Below are positions 35,107 through 43,932 of a stretch of 64,000 bases of DNA, piece after piece (position 1 is the first letter of the stretch; each line of letters opens with the position of its first letter). Source of the stretch: Streptantibioticus ferralitis (GTDB lineage: Bacteria; Actinomycetota; Actinomycetes; Streptomycetales; Streptomycetaceae); NCBI RefSeq assembly GCF_029223525.1, contig NZ_JARHTQ010000004.1:1-64000 (forward strand), read 5' to 3'. The notes under the pieces are model-generated. The model searched no databases and had not been told where the DNA came from. It worked only from the letters and a program-made list of their open reading frames with translations. Both the position numbers and the translations under genes were made by a program.

Positions 35107-36297
35107 TCAGGCCTGCTCCGGGGTCGATGCGGGGGCCGCTCCGTTCATGCTTGGTGCCGGGGTCGAGTTCCGTAGCGTCTCCAGGAGCGCCAACCCCTGT
35201 GCGACAACCCCCGATGCGACCTCGTTGACACCCTCGGTGCCGTTGAGGATGGTCAGGCGGGATCCGGCGATGCCCTGGGCGGCCGCCTCGGCGAGTGCCG
35301 GCAGGTTCTCCACGACGCGGTTCGCGGCGATGAGTTCCTGGTTGCCGTCCCTGAGCGACGCCGCCCGGGCGGTGTTGGCGTCGGCTTGTGCCTGCGCGAT
35401 GGTCCGCTCGGTGTAGGCCCGACCGTCCGCCTCGAACTTCGCCTGGTCACGTTGGGCCTCGGCCAGGGTGCGCTGCCGGTACGCTTCCGCGTCCGCGGGG
35501 CGGCGTACCTCGGCCTCCAATCGCTGTGCAGCGAGGCCCGCCTGACGTTGCGCCAAGGCGGTCTGCTCTTCGATGACTTCTTGGGACGCCCTGGCTTCGG
35601 CCAACGGACCCGCCTGCGCAGCACGGGCGTTGGACTGCTCGGTCTCGGCCAGGAATCCCGCCCGCTTGATCGCCGTGTCGCGCTCATACTCGGCCTTCAG
35701 AGCGGCGGCCTGCTGTTCGCGCTCGGCGGCCTCCTGGTCGGCCTTCGCCTGCGCGATCCGGGCCTGGCTGGCGACGGCCGCGGCGTGCGGGGCCGCCAGG
35801 TTGTCGATGTATCCGGTTGCGTCCGCGATCTCCTGGATCTGCAGGGCGTCCACGACGATGCCCAGCTTTTCCATCTCGGTGTGGCTGGCCTCCTTGACCT
35901 CCTGCGCTACCCTGTCCCGCTCCCGGATGATCTGCTCGACCGTCAAGCCGCCAACGATGGAACGCAGATGACCTGCGAAGATACGGCCGGAAAGTTCTTC
36001 CATGCGGTCCTGTTCGGTAAGGAAGCGACGGGCCGCGTTGGCGATGGACGTCGAATCGTCGCCCACCTTGAACACCGCAACGGCGCGGACGTTGAGCCGG
36101 ATGCCCTGCTGGGTGACGCACTCCTCGACGATCTCCGCCTCCCGAAGCGCGAGAGACAGCATGCGGGCCTTCTGCTTGATGGGAAGGACGAAGCTGCCGT
36201 GTCCGGTGACAATCCGGAACTGCGTCTCCTGCGCCTGGCGCTTGGAACCGGAGATGAGCATGGCCTCGTTGGGCGCGGGAACGTGCCAGAACAACAT
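35107..36297 (-). CDS. Flotillin/SPFH-domain protein
   Basis: A 396-residue flotillin-like protein. The N-terminus (WHVPAPNEAMLISGSKRQ) lacks a long membrane helix. An SPFH/band-7 domain follows (residues about 5-180: GHGSFVLPIKQKARMLSLAL; RAVAVFKVGDDSTSIANAAR; LGIVVDALQIQEIADATGYI). A long Ala/Glu/Arg/Gln coiled coil (about 185-330) and a short tail follow. ATG 36297 has AGGAGG 7 bp upstream. Flotillins organise membrane microdomains. The small gene upstream on the same strand, 28 bp away, looks like its NfeD/OB-type partner. Confidence 0.9.
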   Translation of the reverse strand: MLFWHVPAPNEAMLISGSKRQAQETQFRIVTGHGSFVLPIKQKARMLSLALREAEIVEECVTQQGIRLNVRAVAVFKVGDDSTSIANAARRFLTEQDRMEELSGRIFAGHLRSIVGGLTVEQIIRERDRVAQEVKEASHTEMEKLGIVVDALQIQEIADATGYIDNLAAPHAAAVASQARIAQAKADQEAAEREQQAAALKAEYERDTAIKRAGFLAETEQSNARAAQAGPLAEARASQEVIEEQTALAQRQAGLAAQRLEAEVRRPADAEAYRQRTLAEAQRDQAKFEADGRAYTERTIAQAQADANTARAASLRDGNQELIAANRVVENLPALAEAAAQGIAGSRLTILNGTEGVNEVASGVVAQGLALLETLRNSTPAPSMNGAAPASTPEQA

Positions 36298-36325
36298 ATG
36301 AGGCCTCCTGTCGTGTCGATTGCGG

Positions 36326-36544
36326 CTACGGGAAGGGCGCGACAATCACAGAGCGGGCCGACGTACGGTCCACGACGATCACGAGGGTGTGCTTGCCGAT
36401 CGGCTTCTCGGACCAGGCCGCGAACGCCTCGCTCCCGCCGCGCACGGCGACCAGTACTTCGCCCGGCCCGTCCGCTGGGATCGAAACGGTGACCCGCCCG
36501 ATGGCTCCGATCGGACTTTGGTCTGCCTCCTCCAGTGGCTCCAT
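36326..36544 (-). CDS. Small NfeD-like (OB-fold) partner of flotillin
   Basis: A 72-residue protein: SPIGAIGRVTVSIPADGPGE, VLVAVRGGSEAFAAWSEKPI and GKHTLVIVVDRTSARSVIVA. The GxxGxV...PxGxV...G...A layout resembles the soluble OB domain of NfeD proteins, usually encoded beside flotillins. ATG 36544 is one of several possible starts. Co-directional with and 28 bp upstream of the flotillin gene, so probably one operon. Confidence 0.6.
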   Translation of the reverse strand: MEPLEEADQSPIGAIGRVTVSIPADGPGEVLVAVRGGSEAFAAWSEKPIGKHTLVIVVDRTSARSVIVAPFP

Positions 36545-36809
36545 ACATTCATCATCCCGCCCTCTGCCCCGACGGGCCCCTGGCCTGCCCGGACGGGAAC
36601 CACGACGCTTGGCGCTCGGTCCGCGGCCGCCCCGGATACGCCTGCGGACGGCTGCCGGACGGGCACCCATTACGCGGGACGTCCCGGACAGCTCCACCGT
36701 ACTCCCGGCGACCTGCGCAGGCCCCTGTCTGCTGTCGGTATGCGGGCAACGGCCGTGGGGCGGCAGTGGTGTGCGCAGACGTCTCCTCGTTCACTGCCCG
36801 GAGGTGAGT

Positions 36810-37034
36810 TCACGGACGACCTAAAGGGGGCGACTCGTCCCCGCGGCTCTGATGCGGCTTGCTGCCCTTTCCCGAGATGAGGACGACGTCGGCCCCGCCC
36901 CCCGCGCGGGTCAGGGCGAACGGGACGCCTGGCGGCGGTCGGCAGTTCGCTCGAACGGTGTGCACACCGCCAAGGCCGGGGGAGACCTGGTCCATGATTG
37001 GGATTTGCTCTCCGGCGATCTGGTATGGCCGCAT
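36810..37034 (-). CDS. Possible small hypothetical protein
   Basis: A 74-residue frame (MRPYQIAGEQIPIMDQVSPG... FALTRAGGGADVVLISGKGS) with moderate third-base bias. It sits between the NfeD-like gene and the integrase remnant. No domain and no clear RBS; it may be decayed sequence. Confidence 0.25.
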   Translation of the reverse strand: MRPYQIAGEQIPIMDQVSPGLGGVHTVRANCRPPPGVPFALTRAGGGADVVLISGKGSKPHQSRGDESPPLGRP

Positions 37035-37074
37035 GCTGGGGTCGAACGACTTGTTACGGTTGCGAACCGTTCGG

Positions 37075-37336
37075 TTACAGAAAGTTGCCGTGCGATGGGG
37101 AACTAGCGGGCTTTGAGGGGACCGGGAGCCGGGGCGTGTGGACTCGGCGTGGTCGCAGCCAGCTGGGCCAATGGCGTCGGCCGAGATTGCGGTCGGCGGT
37201 CGTCAGGGACTGATCGATGGCGTCGACGGCGTCGCGTGCTGCCTGCTGGGTCCGATGGCTGGAGAAGTTCGCGGTCGTGGAGAGCGTGGAGTGCCGCAGC
37301 GTCTTGGAGGCGACGGGCGGCGTCAGCCGCGGTGAA
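37075..37336 (-). pseudogene. Tyrosine integrase C-terminal remnant
   Basis: PPVASKTLRHSTLSTTANFS and QQAARDAVDAIDQSLTTADR match the end of actinophage/AICE integrases (VSKxLRHSTLSTTxNxYxH...). The catalytic Tyr position (normally YGH) reads SSH, and the upstream catalytic R-H-R part is absent. With the DUF2637 scrap at 33.1 kb this suggests a decayed integrated element. Confidence 0.6.
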
Positions 37337-37392
37337 TCAGGCAGAGCGCCCACCAACTCCCGGTCATGGCAGGGGAACTGGAAAAGCTTTAC

Positions 37393-37422
37393 TGGTCTCT
37401 ACCTTGACTGGTCCAGACCAGT
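37393..37422 (+). promoter_or_regulatory. DasR-type operator (dre) at the chitinase promoter
   Basis: A perfect 16-bp palindrome ACTGGTCCAGACCAGT at 37407-37422 matches DasR operators, and a related TGGTCTCTACCT lies 16 bp before it, recreating the direct-repeat pair known from Streptomyces chitinase promoters. A TTGACT -35-like hexamer (37404-37409) overlaps it. Implies GlcNAc/chitin-responsive control. Confidence 0.8.
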
Positions 37423-37484
37423 GCGGGTTGAGTGGTGCGCGCTCGTCGAGCCAGCATCCCCCCACGCCGCAAAGGAGTGATCAC

Positions 37485-38393
37485 GTGCTGAAACGGCGCG
37501 TCACAGGCTTACTCGCCGCGCTCGCGGTGGCCGGCACCATGGCAGTCGCCCTTCCCGCGTCCGCGTCCACCGCCTCGGCGGCACCGCGCCAGGCGCTGAG
37601 CTGCGGCAACTACCCCGACTGGGTCGCCGGCAGGTCGTACGTCACCGGGGACATCGTCAGATACTCCAACGGCCAGTACTACCAGGCCAGCCACGACAAT
37701 CCGGGCTATGACCCCACCATCAGCACCTGGTACTGGGACCCCTACAGCTGCAGCGGTTCAGGGCCCGGTACTTCGGGATTCGTGGTGAGCGAGGCCCAGT
37801 TCAACCAGATGTTCCCCAACCGGAACCCCTTCTATACCTACAGTGGACTGACCGCAGCCCTCAGCGCGTACCCCGGCTTCGCCACCACTGGCAGCGACAC
37901 CGTCCAGAGGCAGGAGGCAGCGGCCTTCCTCGCCAACGTCGCCCACGAGACGGGAGGTTTGCAGTACGTGGTGGAACAGAACACTGCGAACTACTCCCAC
38001 TACTGCGACTACAGCCAGCCCTACGGCTGTCCGGCCGGGCAGTCTGCCTACTACGGTCGCGGTCCGCTCCAACTGAGCTGGAACTTCAACTACAAGGCGG
38101 CCGGGGACGCCCTCGGCATCGACCTGCTCGACAACCCGTACCTGGTACAGAACGACTCCGCGGTGGCGTGGCAGACCGCCCTGTGGTTCTGGGACACCCA
38201 GAACGGCGCGGGCAGCATGACCGCCCACAACGCCATGGTCAACGGCGCCGGCTTCGGGGAGACCATCCGTAGCATCAACGGCAGTGTGGAGTGCAACGGC
38301 GGCAACCCCGCCGAGGTGCAGGATCGCATCAACTACTACCAGAGCTTCACCCAGATCCTCGGCACCACCACCGGCGGCAACCTGGGTTGCTGA
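37485..38393 (+). CDS. Secreted GH19 chitinase with CBM5/12
   Basis: A 302-residue exported chitinase. Signal peptide residues 1-33 (LLAALAVAGTMAVALPASAS). Chitin-binding CBM5/12 about 42-84 (YPDWVAGRSYVTGDIVRYSN; YYQASHDNPGYDPTISTWYW). Short Gly/Ser linker, then GH19 catalytic domain about 98-302 with NVAHETGG (Glu155, general acid), VVEQN (Glu164, second acid), YYGRGPLQLSWNFNYKAAG and INGSVECNGGNPAEVQDRI. GTG 37485 has AAAGGAG 7 bp upstream. It cuts chitin outside the cell; the size and layout match the small Streptomyces family 19 chitinases. Controlled by the DasR-type site just upstream. Confidence 0.95.
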   Translation: MLKRRVTGLLAALAVAGTMAVALPASASTASAAPRQALSCGNYPDWVAGRSYVTGDIVRYSNGQYYQASHDNPGYDPTISTWYWDPYSCSGSGPGTSGFVVSEAQFNQMFPNRNPFYTYSGLTAALSAYPGFATTGSDTVQRQEAAAFLANVAHETGGLQYVVEQNTANYSHYCDYSQPYGCPAGQSAYYGRGPLQLSWNFNYKAAGDALGIDLLDNPYLVQNDSAVAWQTALWFWDTQNGAGSMTAHNAMVNGAGFGETIRSINGSVECNGGNPAEVQDRINYYQSFTQILGTTTGGNLGC

Positions 38394-38423
38394 ACCGGCC
38401 GGAGGCGCCCACAAGCCGAGCGT

Positions 38424-38457
38424 GGCTGCCGCCGCACCCCCGGGCGCGGCGGCAGCC
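38424..38457 (+). terminator. Terminator after the chitinase gene
   Basis: GGCTGCCGCCGC and GCGGCGGCAGCC form a perfect 12-bp stem with a 10-nt loop, 30 bp after the stop. Confidence 0.8.
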
Positions 38458-38639
38458 GCATGTCGGGTGCGCGGTGGGACCGCGGCCGGCCCGGGGCATC
38501 GCTGTCACGTCGCGCGTCCACCGCGCGGGGCATCGCCGGGTAATGACGGTGGCAGGGCGCTCCGTGGCACCCCGTGGGCCCGCGGACTGGTGTGCGGGGT
38601 AGGTTTGCCACTCCGTTGGTTCGTGGGGAAGGTGGGGGC

Positions 38640-38861
38640 GTGGCCAAGCCTGTGCGTGCGGCTGTCGGCGACAAGTGGATCCGGTGCAACTTCTGTCAGG
38701 GCGATCAGTTTCGGGACCGTGAGGTGAAACTCAACAGCTCGGGCATGGAGTTCCTGAACCTGGGCTGGGCGAACGAGTCGGCGACCGCGCTGATCTGCTG
38801 GACCTGCGGGTACGTGCATCTGTTCGCGAACAGGAATATCGAACTGTACAAAGTGAAATAG
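38640..38861 (+). CDS. Small zinc-ribbon protein
   Basis: A 73-residue protein with two Cys pairs: WIRCNFCQGDQFRDREVKLN and then ICWTCGYVHLFANRNIELYK. The CxxC-CxxC spacing of about 38 residues suits a zinc ribbon. GTG 38640 with GGAAGG upstream. A common orphan in Streptomyces; function unknown, nucleic-acid binding is a guess. Confidence 0.7.
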   Translation: MAKPVRAAVGDKWIRCNFCQGDQFRDREVKLNSSGMEFLNLGWANESATALICWTCGYVHLFANRNIELYKVK

Positions 38862-38989
38862 GGCGAGAGGTCACGCCGCCTGCCAGGGGCCAGTAGACGG
38901 CGGTTCCACGTCGCGCCGGTCACGGCATCCTGCTGAGTACACACGGGCACGCGTCGCGTGGCGCTCCTCGCGACGTCTGGCCTGAACCC

Positions 38990-39232
38990 TTACCTCCCGG
39001 CGGCCAGGAGCACCAGTGCGCCGCATATCAGGGCGTATCCGAAGAGTGCGAGCCAGGCGCCGCGGTAGCCGAGCCGTTCGGCCCGCGCCGGGGAGCCTCC
39101 CTTGGCGGTCCAGCGCCAGGAAAGCACGGTGCCGACCACCGCCGCGAGGAGGAAGTCCAAAGTCGTCAGGTGAACGTAGTCGATGAGCGTCAGGCCATCC
39201 GTACTGGTGATCACCGTGTTCGCCTGTTGCAT
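38990..39232 (-). CDS. Small membrane protein
   Basis: An 80-residue protein from ATG 39232 with two hydrophobic helices (YVHLTTLDFLLAAVVGTVLS; WLALFGYALICGALVLLAAG) and a basic loop between. The frame stays open upstream to at least 39394 with plausible residues (GCEPVALIGEVAEAFRGLDD), so the true start may be earlier or this may be the end of a larger decayed gene. No family recognised. Confidence 0.45.
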   Translation of the reverse strand: MQQANTVITSTDGLTLIDYVHLTTLDFLLAAVVGTVLSWRWTAKGGSPARAERLGYRGAWLALFGYALICGALVLLAAGR

Positions 39233-39568
39233 GTTGAGCACTTCTTCGTGACCAACTGCCGGTGCCGGGCGAGAGGGGTCCGCGGTGCCGGCCGTGGAGG
39301 TCTCGGTGAGCGCGGCCAAGACCGGCCGCTCGTCGTCCAGGCCGCGGAAGGCCTCGGCGACCTCACCGATCAAAGCCACCGGTTCGCACCCCAAGGCGCC
39401 ACGCAGGGCGTTCAGCGTGAGGACTTCCCGGGCCGCGACCTCGGAAGGCTGTACGACCCCAATGACCCTGCATCATATGTACAGCACAGGATCGAAAGTG
39501 TGATCGTTGTGTAATCGTCTGCCGCTAAAGTGTGGGCTGATCGAACATTCGGGCGCTAGGCGCCAATC

Positions 39569-41947
39569 GTGAGAGGACGGCCTGCCCTGCCCACGGTCTC
39601 CCGGGCGCCCCGTCGGCACCGCACACGCCGCCGCGCCGACATGCCGCTGCTCGGCGGCGTCCGTCCGCCCATCGCCTCGCTCATCGTGCTGCTGCTGGTG
39701 GTCGCCGCCCTCACTGTGGCCGGCCTCGGCAGCGTCCACGGCGAGCAGGTGCCACACGCCGTGCTGGACGGGGAGCAGCAGATCGCCGCCGACATCGCGG
39801 TCTCGGTGCGTACGGCGATCGACGCCGAATCGGCCACCGCACGCCGCACCGGCGATTCGTACACGGTGACGGGCAGGACCACCCCGGCGGCGGTGCTCAA
39901 GTCGCTGGCCTCCACGCGCAAAGCGGTGCTCGGCGGCGCGCTGCTGGACACACAGTCGGGCAGGACGCTGGCGACCGGCGGTGAGCGGGTGCCGCTGACC
40001 GGCGTGGACGCCAAGGCGCCGACCGGCGACCACGGCACGATCCCGCCGCGGCTGGTGACCTCGGGTGCCGGGCAGCGGGTGCTGTACTTCGCCAAGGTCA
40101 CTCTGCCCGCGCAGAGCGTGGACGCCAACCAGGACCAGAACCCGGACGCCGCCCTGCCGCAGCGCAAGCAGTGGCTGCTGGTGTTCTCCGAGGCGCTGCC
40201 CACCCTCACGTCGTACGGCGACGGGCGCACCGCCCAAGTGCGGGACGCGAAGGGGAACGTGCTCGCCACCGCGGCCCGCGGTGCGGCGCAGCCGCTGGAC
40301 GCGCCCGATCGCGGGCTCACCGCGGCGGCTGGCGCGGCGGTGTCAGCACACGGAACCGGCGCCTCCGGAAGCTTGCTGGGCGCCACCTCGGGCGACCGGA
40401 AGACGGTGGCCGGATGGGCGTCGGTCGCCTCCTCGTCCGGCAGCGGCGACGCCAACGGTCTCGGGCTGGTCGTGCTGACCTCCCGCCCGGTTCCCGTCAT
40501 GGGGCACTCGGTCGACTACTCGCGGTTCGCGCTGGCCGCCGCCGGGGCCCTGGCCGGGATCGCGCTGCTGGTCGGCCTGTTCCTCCGGCTCACCGTGCAG
40601 CGGCCGTTGCTGCGGTTGTACCTGTCCGCCGATCGGCTGGCCAGGGGCGCGGGCGAGAGCGGGCCGCGATCCACGGAGGAGCTCGCCCGGCCGGTGCCGG
40701 TGCACGGGCTCGGCGAACTGGGCCGGATCGGGCGGGCGTTGGAGTCGCTGCGCCGCCAACTGCTGGGTGAGAGCGGTCCGGAGGAGATACCGGTACGGCG
40801 CGGCCCGGGCTGCAGGGCGCTGGCGGTCGTCGCGATGCTGCTGGTGGCCGTTTGGGCGGTGCCGCTCATCTTCCTGCTGAACCGCGCGGATACCGCGACC
40901 GCGGTGCCGTCGCTCGCCCTCGCCGATCAGCAGGCGCGCACCGAGATCGCGGCGAACCGGATCAGGCAGTCCCTCGGCGCGTCGTACACCGACCTGACGG
41001 ACGTGGCGAAGAGCCTGCCCGGCAGGACGACGGCCGCCCAGACCGAGGCCCTGGGGCGCACCCTCGCCGGCCACCACCACTTCCGCTCGCTCTACTTGAT
41101 CGGCCGCACCGGCGACATCGTGCTGCGGGTCGGCAAGACACCGCTGCGCACCATCGTCCACGTCCCCGACGGCAGCGGGATCACCACCGTCAACACCTCG
41201 GGCCGGATCCCGGCGATCGCGGCCTACGCCCAGATCCCGGCCGCCAATGGCAGGGCCCTCGCGGGCGGCGGGGTGGTGCTCTTCGGCGAGATCGACGTGA
41301 AGGCGCTCAACTTCGAGCTGCACAGACCGAAGCTGGGCAGCGTCTGGGTGACCGACGCGAAGTACAAGGTGCTGGCGGCGAGCATCGGCTACCGGGCCTT
41401 CGAGGCGCTGCCCGGCTCGGGCCTGACCCGGCTCGCCACCTCGACCCAGAGCGCCCCAGGGACCGCGGGCACCGCCACCTCGGCCGTGCTCGGCTCCTCC
41501 TCCGGCCCGTCCGTCGCCGCCGCCGCGCCGCTCGCCCAGGGCGGCCCCACCGCCGGGCTCGGCTGGCGGGTGGTGACCGCCGAGCCGGCGGTGGCGCTCC
41601 AACTCCCCGCGTTCCAGGCCGAGCAGCGCACCATGCTCGCCGGTGTCCTCGGCCTCACGGTCGGCGTGGCCTGCCTGGGCTGGCTGCACATCGTGGTGAT
41701 CCGGCCGTTGCGCACCATGGCCGTGCTCGCCGAGCGGCTCGCCGGTGGGGACCGGCGCACCGTGCTGTACCCGGTCAACCACGATGAGGCGGGCTCGGTC
41801 ACCCGCAACCTGGAGCTGATCCGGCAGGCGCTTGCGGAACGGGGCCGGGTGAGCAGATCCGGCCATGCCTCCGCCGCCCATCCTGGGGTAGCCGCTCAAC
41901 CCGGCAGCCCCGTCCAGTCCCGGCACACGAGCGCACCCCAGCGGTAG
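39569..41947 (+). CDS. Duplicated sensor/HAMP membrane protein of the capBC operon
   Basis: A 792-residue membrane protein with an internally duplicated plan: TM1 about residues 34-54, external domain, TM2 about 318-340 and a HAMP-like helix pair (VQRPLLRLYLSADRLARGAG); then TM3 about 417-436, a second external dCache-like domain (HHHFRSLYLIGRTGDIVLRV), TM4 about 687-710 and a second HAMP (IRPLRTMAVLAERLAGGDRR). No kinase, cyclase or methyl-accepting domain follows. GTG 39569 is the first start. CapB starts 15 bp downstream, so it is the first gene of the operon; it may sense the wall or polymer and regulate the ligase through its HAMP helices (inference). Confidence 0.8.
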   Translation: MRGRPALPTVSRAPRRHRTRRRADMPLLGGVRPPIASLIVLLLVVAALTVAGLGSVHGEQVPHAVLDGEQQIAADIAVSVRTAIDAESATARRTGDSYTVTGRTTPAAVLKSLASTRKAVLGGALLDTQSGRTLATGGERVPLTGVDAKAPTGDHGTIPPRLVTSGAGQRVLYFAKVTLPAQSVDANQDQNPDAALPQRKQWLLVFSEALPTLTSYGDGRTAQVRDAKGNVLATAARGAAQPLDAPDRGLTAAAGAAVSAHGTGASGSLLGATSGDRKTVAGWASVASSSGSGDANGLGLVVLTSRPVPVMGHSVDYSRFALAAAGALAGIALLVGLFLRLTVQRPLLRLYLSADRLARGAGESGPRSTEELARPVPVHGLGELGRIGRALESLRRQLLGESGPEEIPVRRGPGCRALAVVAMLLVAVWAVPLIFLLNRADTATAVPSLALADQQARTEIAANRIRQSLGASYTDLTDVAKSLPGRTTAAQTEALGRTLAGHHHFRSLYLIGRTGDIVLRVGKTPLRTIVHVPDGSGITTVNTSGRIPAIAAYAQIPAANGRALAGGGVVLFGEIDVKALNFELHRPKLGSVWVTDAKYKVLAASIGYRAFEALPGSGLTRLATSTQSAPGTAGTATSAVLGSSSGPSVAAAAPLAQGGPTAGLGWRVVTAEPAVALQLPAFQAEQRTMLAGVLGLTVGVACLGWLHIVVIRPLRTMAVLAERLAGGDRRTVLYPVNHDEAGSVTRNLELIRQALAERGRVSRSGHASAAHPGVAAQPGSPVQSRHTSAPQR

Positions 41948-41962
41948 AAGGACGGAATCGAC

Positions 41963-43405
41963 GTGCTCTTCCTCTATCTCGTCCTGCTGTTGTGCTGCAC
42001 CGGGCTGCTGGTCGCCGGAGTACTGGAGCAGAGGCGGCACTTCGCCTCGCTGGAGCAGATCCCGACGCGGGTGCTGGTCAACGGCATCCGCGGCAAGAGC
42101 TCGATCACCCGGCTGTGCGCGGGCGCGCTACGCGGCGGCGGCCTGGTCACCGTCGCCAAGACCACCGGTACGGCCGCCCGGTTCATCCACCCGGACGCCA
42201 CCGAGGAGCCGGTCTACCGCAAGTTCGGGCTGTCCAACATCGTCGAGCAGATCGGCATCGTGCGGCGGGCAGCGGCGTACCGGCCGGACGCGCTGGTGAT
42301 CGAGTGCATGGCGGTGATGCCGGCGTTGCAGGAGATCAACCAGGAGAAGCTGATCCGCTCCACCATCGGCGTGCTGTGCAACGTCCGCGAGGACCACCTC
42401 GAGGAGATGGGGCCGACCCTCGACGACGTCGCCCGCTCGCTCTCCCGCTCGATGCCGGTCGGCGGGGTCTGTATCACCGCGGAGAAGGAGCGGCTGCACA
42501 TCCTCGAAGAGGAGGCCGCCAAGCGGAACTGCCGACTGGTCGCGGTCGATCCGGAGACGGTGACCGACGCCGAGTTGCGCGGCTTCAGCTGGTTCACCTT
42601 CAAGGAGAACGTGGCGATCGCGCTCGCGGTGGCCGAACTGCTCGGTGTGGAACGGCAGACCGCCCTGCAGGGCATGTGGGACGCCCCGCCGGACCCGGGC
42701 GTGCTGTCGGTGGAGCGCTACGCCACACCGGAGGGCAAGCGGCTGCGGTTCGCCAACGTCTTCGCCGCCAACGACCCCGAGTCCACGCTGATGAACGTCA
42801 AGCAGCTGGAGGATCTCGGCGCCATTCGGCGGCCGCTGAACGTGGTCATCAACTGCCGCCCGGACCGGGTCGAGCGCAACGGCCAGATGGGCGGGATCGT
42901 CTCCGACCTGGCCGCCGAGGTGGTCTTCCTGATCGGGCACCCGGCCAAGAGCGCCCGCGACGCGATTCCCGCGGGCTTCACCGGCCGGGTCGTCGACCTC
43001 GGCGGCGACCGTCGCGACCCGGAGGAGCTGACCGCCGCCATCCTCGCCGAACTCGCGCCGAACTCCTCGCTGGTGGCGATCGGCAACATCCACGGCCAGG
43101 GCGAGCTGTTCCTGGAGTGCCTCGCCGAGCTGCCGCTCGACGACTCCGACGAGCCGCTCACCTTCGCGTCCGACGGCCTGGACCAGGACACCGTGCAGAT
43201 CGCGGTCTCCCGGCCGCCCGAGCCGGAGCCGTACAGCTGGGTGGCACCACTGGAGACCCCGGCGTACGGCCTGCATGTCCCCGGACAGCGCGAGCTGGCC
43301 CGCCGGTTCGCCGCCCGCCACGGCGACCCGGCCGAGGACGGCGGCGACGGCGAGGCCGACCTGCACCACCCCCACAGTCCGTACCAGCCGACGAGGAACC
43401 CGTAA
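41963..43405 (+). CDS. pgsB: CapB/PgsB, poly-gamma-glutamate synthase ligase subunit
   Basis: A 480-residue Mur-ligase-like amide ligase. An N-terminal membrane helix (LFLYLVLLLCCTGLLVAGVL) is followed by the P-loop region VLVNGIRGKSSITRLCAGAL (residues 37-56), KTTGTAARFIHPDATEEPVY, IECMAVMPALQEINQEKLIR, NVREDHLEEMGPTLDDVARS and NPLNVVINCRPDRVERN-type loops typical of PgsB. Longer at the C-terminus than Bacillus PgsB (about 390). GTG 41963 opens on the helix. It activates the gamma-carboxyl of glutamate with ATP and acts in a membrane complex with CapC, encoded directly after the stop. Confidence 0.93.
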   Translation: MLFLYLVLLLCCTGLLVAGVLEQRRHFASLEQIPTRVLVNGIRGKSSITRLCAGALRGGGLVTVAKTTGTAARFIHPDATEEPVYRKFGLSNIVEQIGIVRRAAAYRPDALVIECMAVMPALQEINQEKLIRSTIGVLCNVREDHLEEMGPTLDDVARSLSRSMPVGGVCITAEKERLHILEEEAAKRNCRLVAVDPETVTDAELRGFSWFTFKENVAIALAVAELLGVERQTALQGMWDAPPDPGVLSVERYATPEGKRLRFANVFAANDPESTLMNVKQLEDLGAIRRPLNVVINCRPDRVERNGQMGGIVSDLAAEVVFLIGHPAKSARDAIPAGFTGRVVDLGGDRRDPEELTAAILAELAPNSSLVAIGNIHGQGELFLECLAELPLDDSDEPLTFASDGLDQDTVQIAVSRPPEPEPYSWVAPLETPAYGLHVPGQRELARRFAARHGDPAEDGGDGEADLHHPHSPYQPTRNP

Positions 43406-43888
43406 GTGATCCCCGCCAATCTCACCGCACAGACCGCCGCGCTCGGGATCGCCCTGGGGCTGGTCTTCTCGCTGATCTGCTACCTGACCACCAACCTCTC
43501 GCCCGGCGGGATGATCACCCCGGGCTGGGTCGCCCTCACACTCGTCACCAATGTGCAGATGGCCGCGATGATGGTGGGCGTCGCGGTGCTGACGTTCTTC
43601 GCGACGAAGCTGCTGCAGCGCAACGTGATCCTCTACGGCAAGCGGCTGTTCGCCGCCGTGGTGCTGTGCGCAGTGCTGATGCAGACCACGGTGATGCTCG
43701 CGCTCAACCACCAGTTCCCGCTGCTGTACACCTCGCAGACGCTCGGCTTCATCGTGCCGGGCCTCATCTCCTACCAGTTGGTCCGCCAGCCGCTGGCAGC
43801 CACCCTCATCTCCACGACGGCGGTGACGCTGGCAACCTACGTGGTGCTGGTCGCCGGCCTGCTGCTCGGCGCCTTGCCGACCGGCTGA
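43406..43888 (+). CDS. pgsC: CapC/PgsC, membrane subunit of poly-gamma-glutamate synthase
   Basis: A 160-residue integral membrane protein with five or so helices: ALGIALGLVFSLICYLTTNL-SPGGMITPGW at the N-terminus is the CapC signature, then NVILYGKRLFAAVVLCAVLM and LYTSQTLGFIVPGLISYQLV. GTG 43406 abuts the CapB stop with no gap, showing tight coupling. Forms the membrane part of the CapB ligase complex. Confidence 0.93.
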   Translation: MIPANLTAQTAALGIALGLVFSLICYLTTNLSPGGMITPGWVALTLVTNVQMAAMMVGVAVLTFFATKLLQRNVILYGKRLFAAVVLCAVLMQTTVMLALNHQFPLLYTSQTLGFIVPGLISYQLVRQPLAATLISTTAVTLATYVVLVAGLLLGALPTG

Positions 43889-43932
43889 CCCGCCACCACC
43901 CGCTCGCCCCCGCACCACCAGGAGGACGCGCC

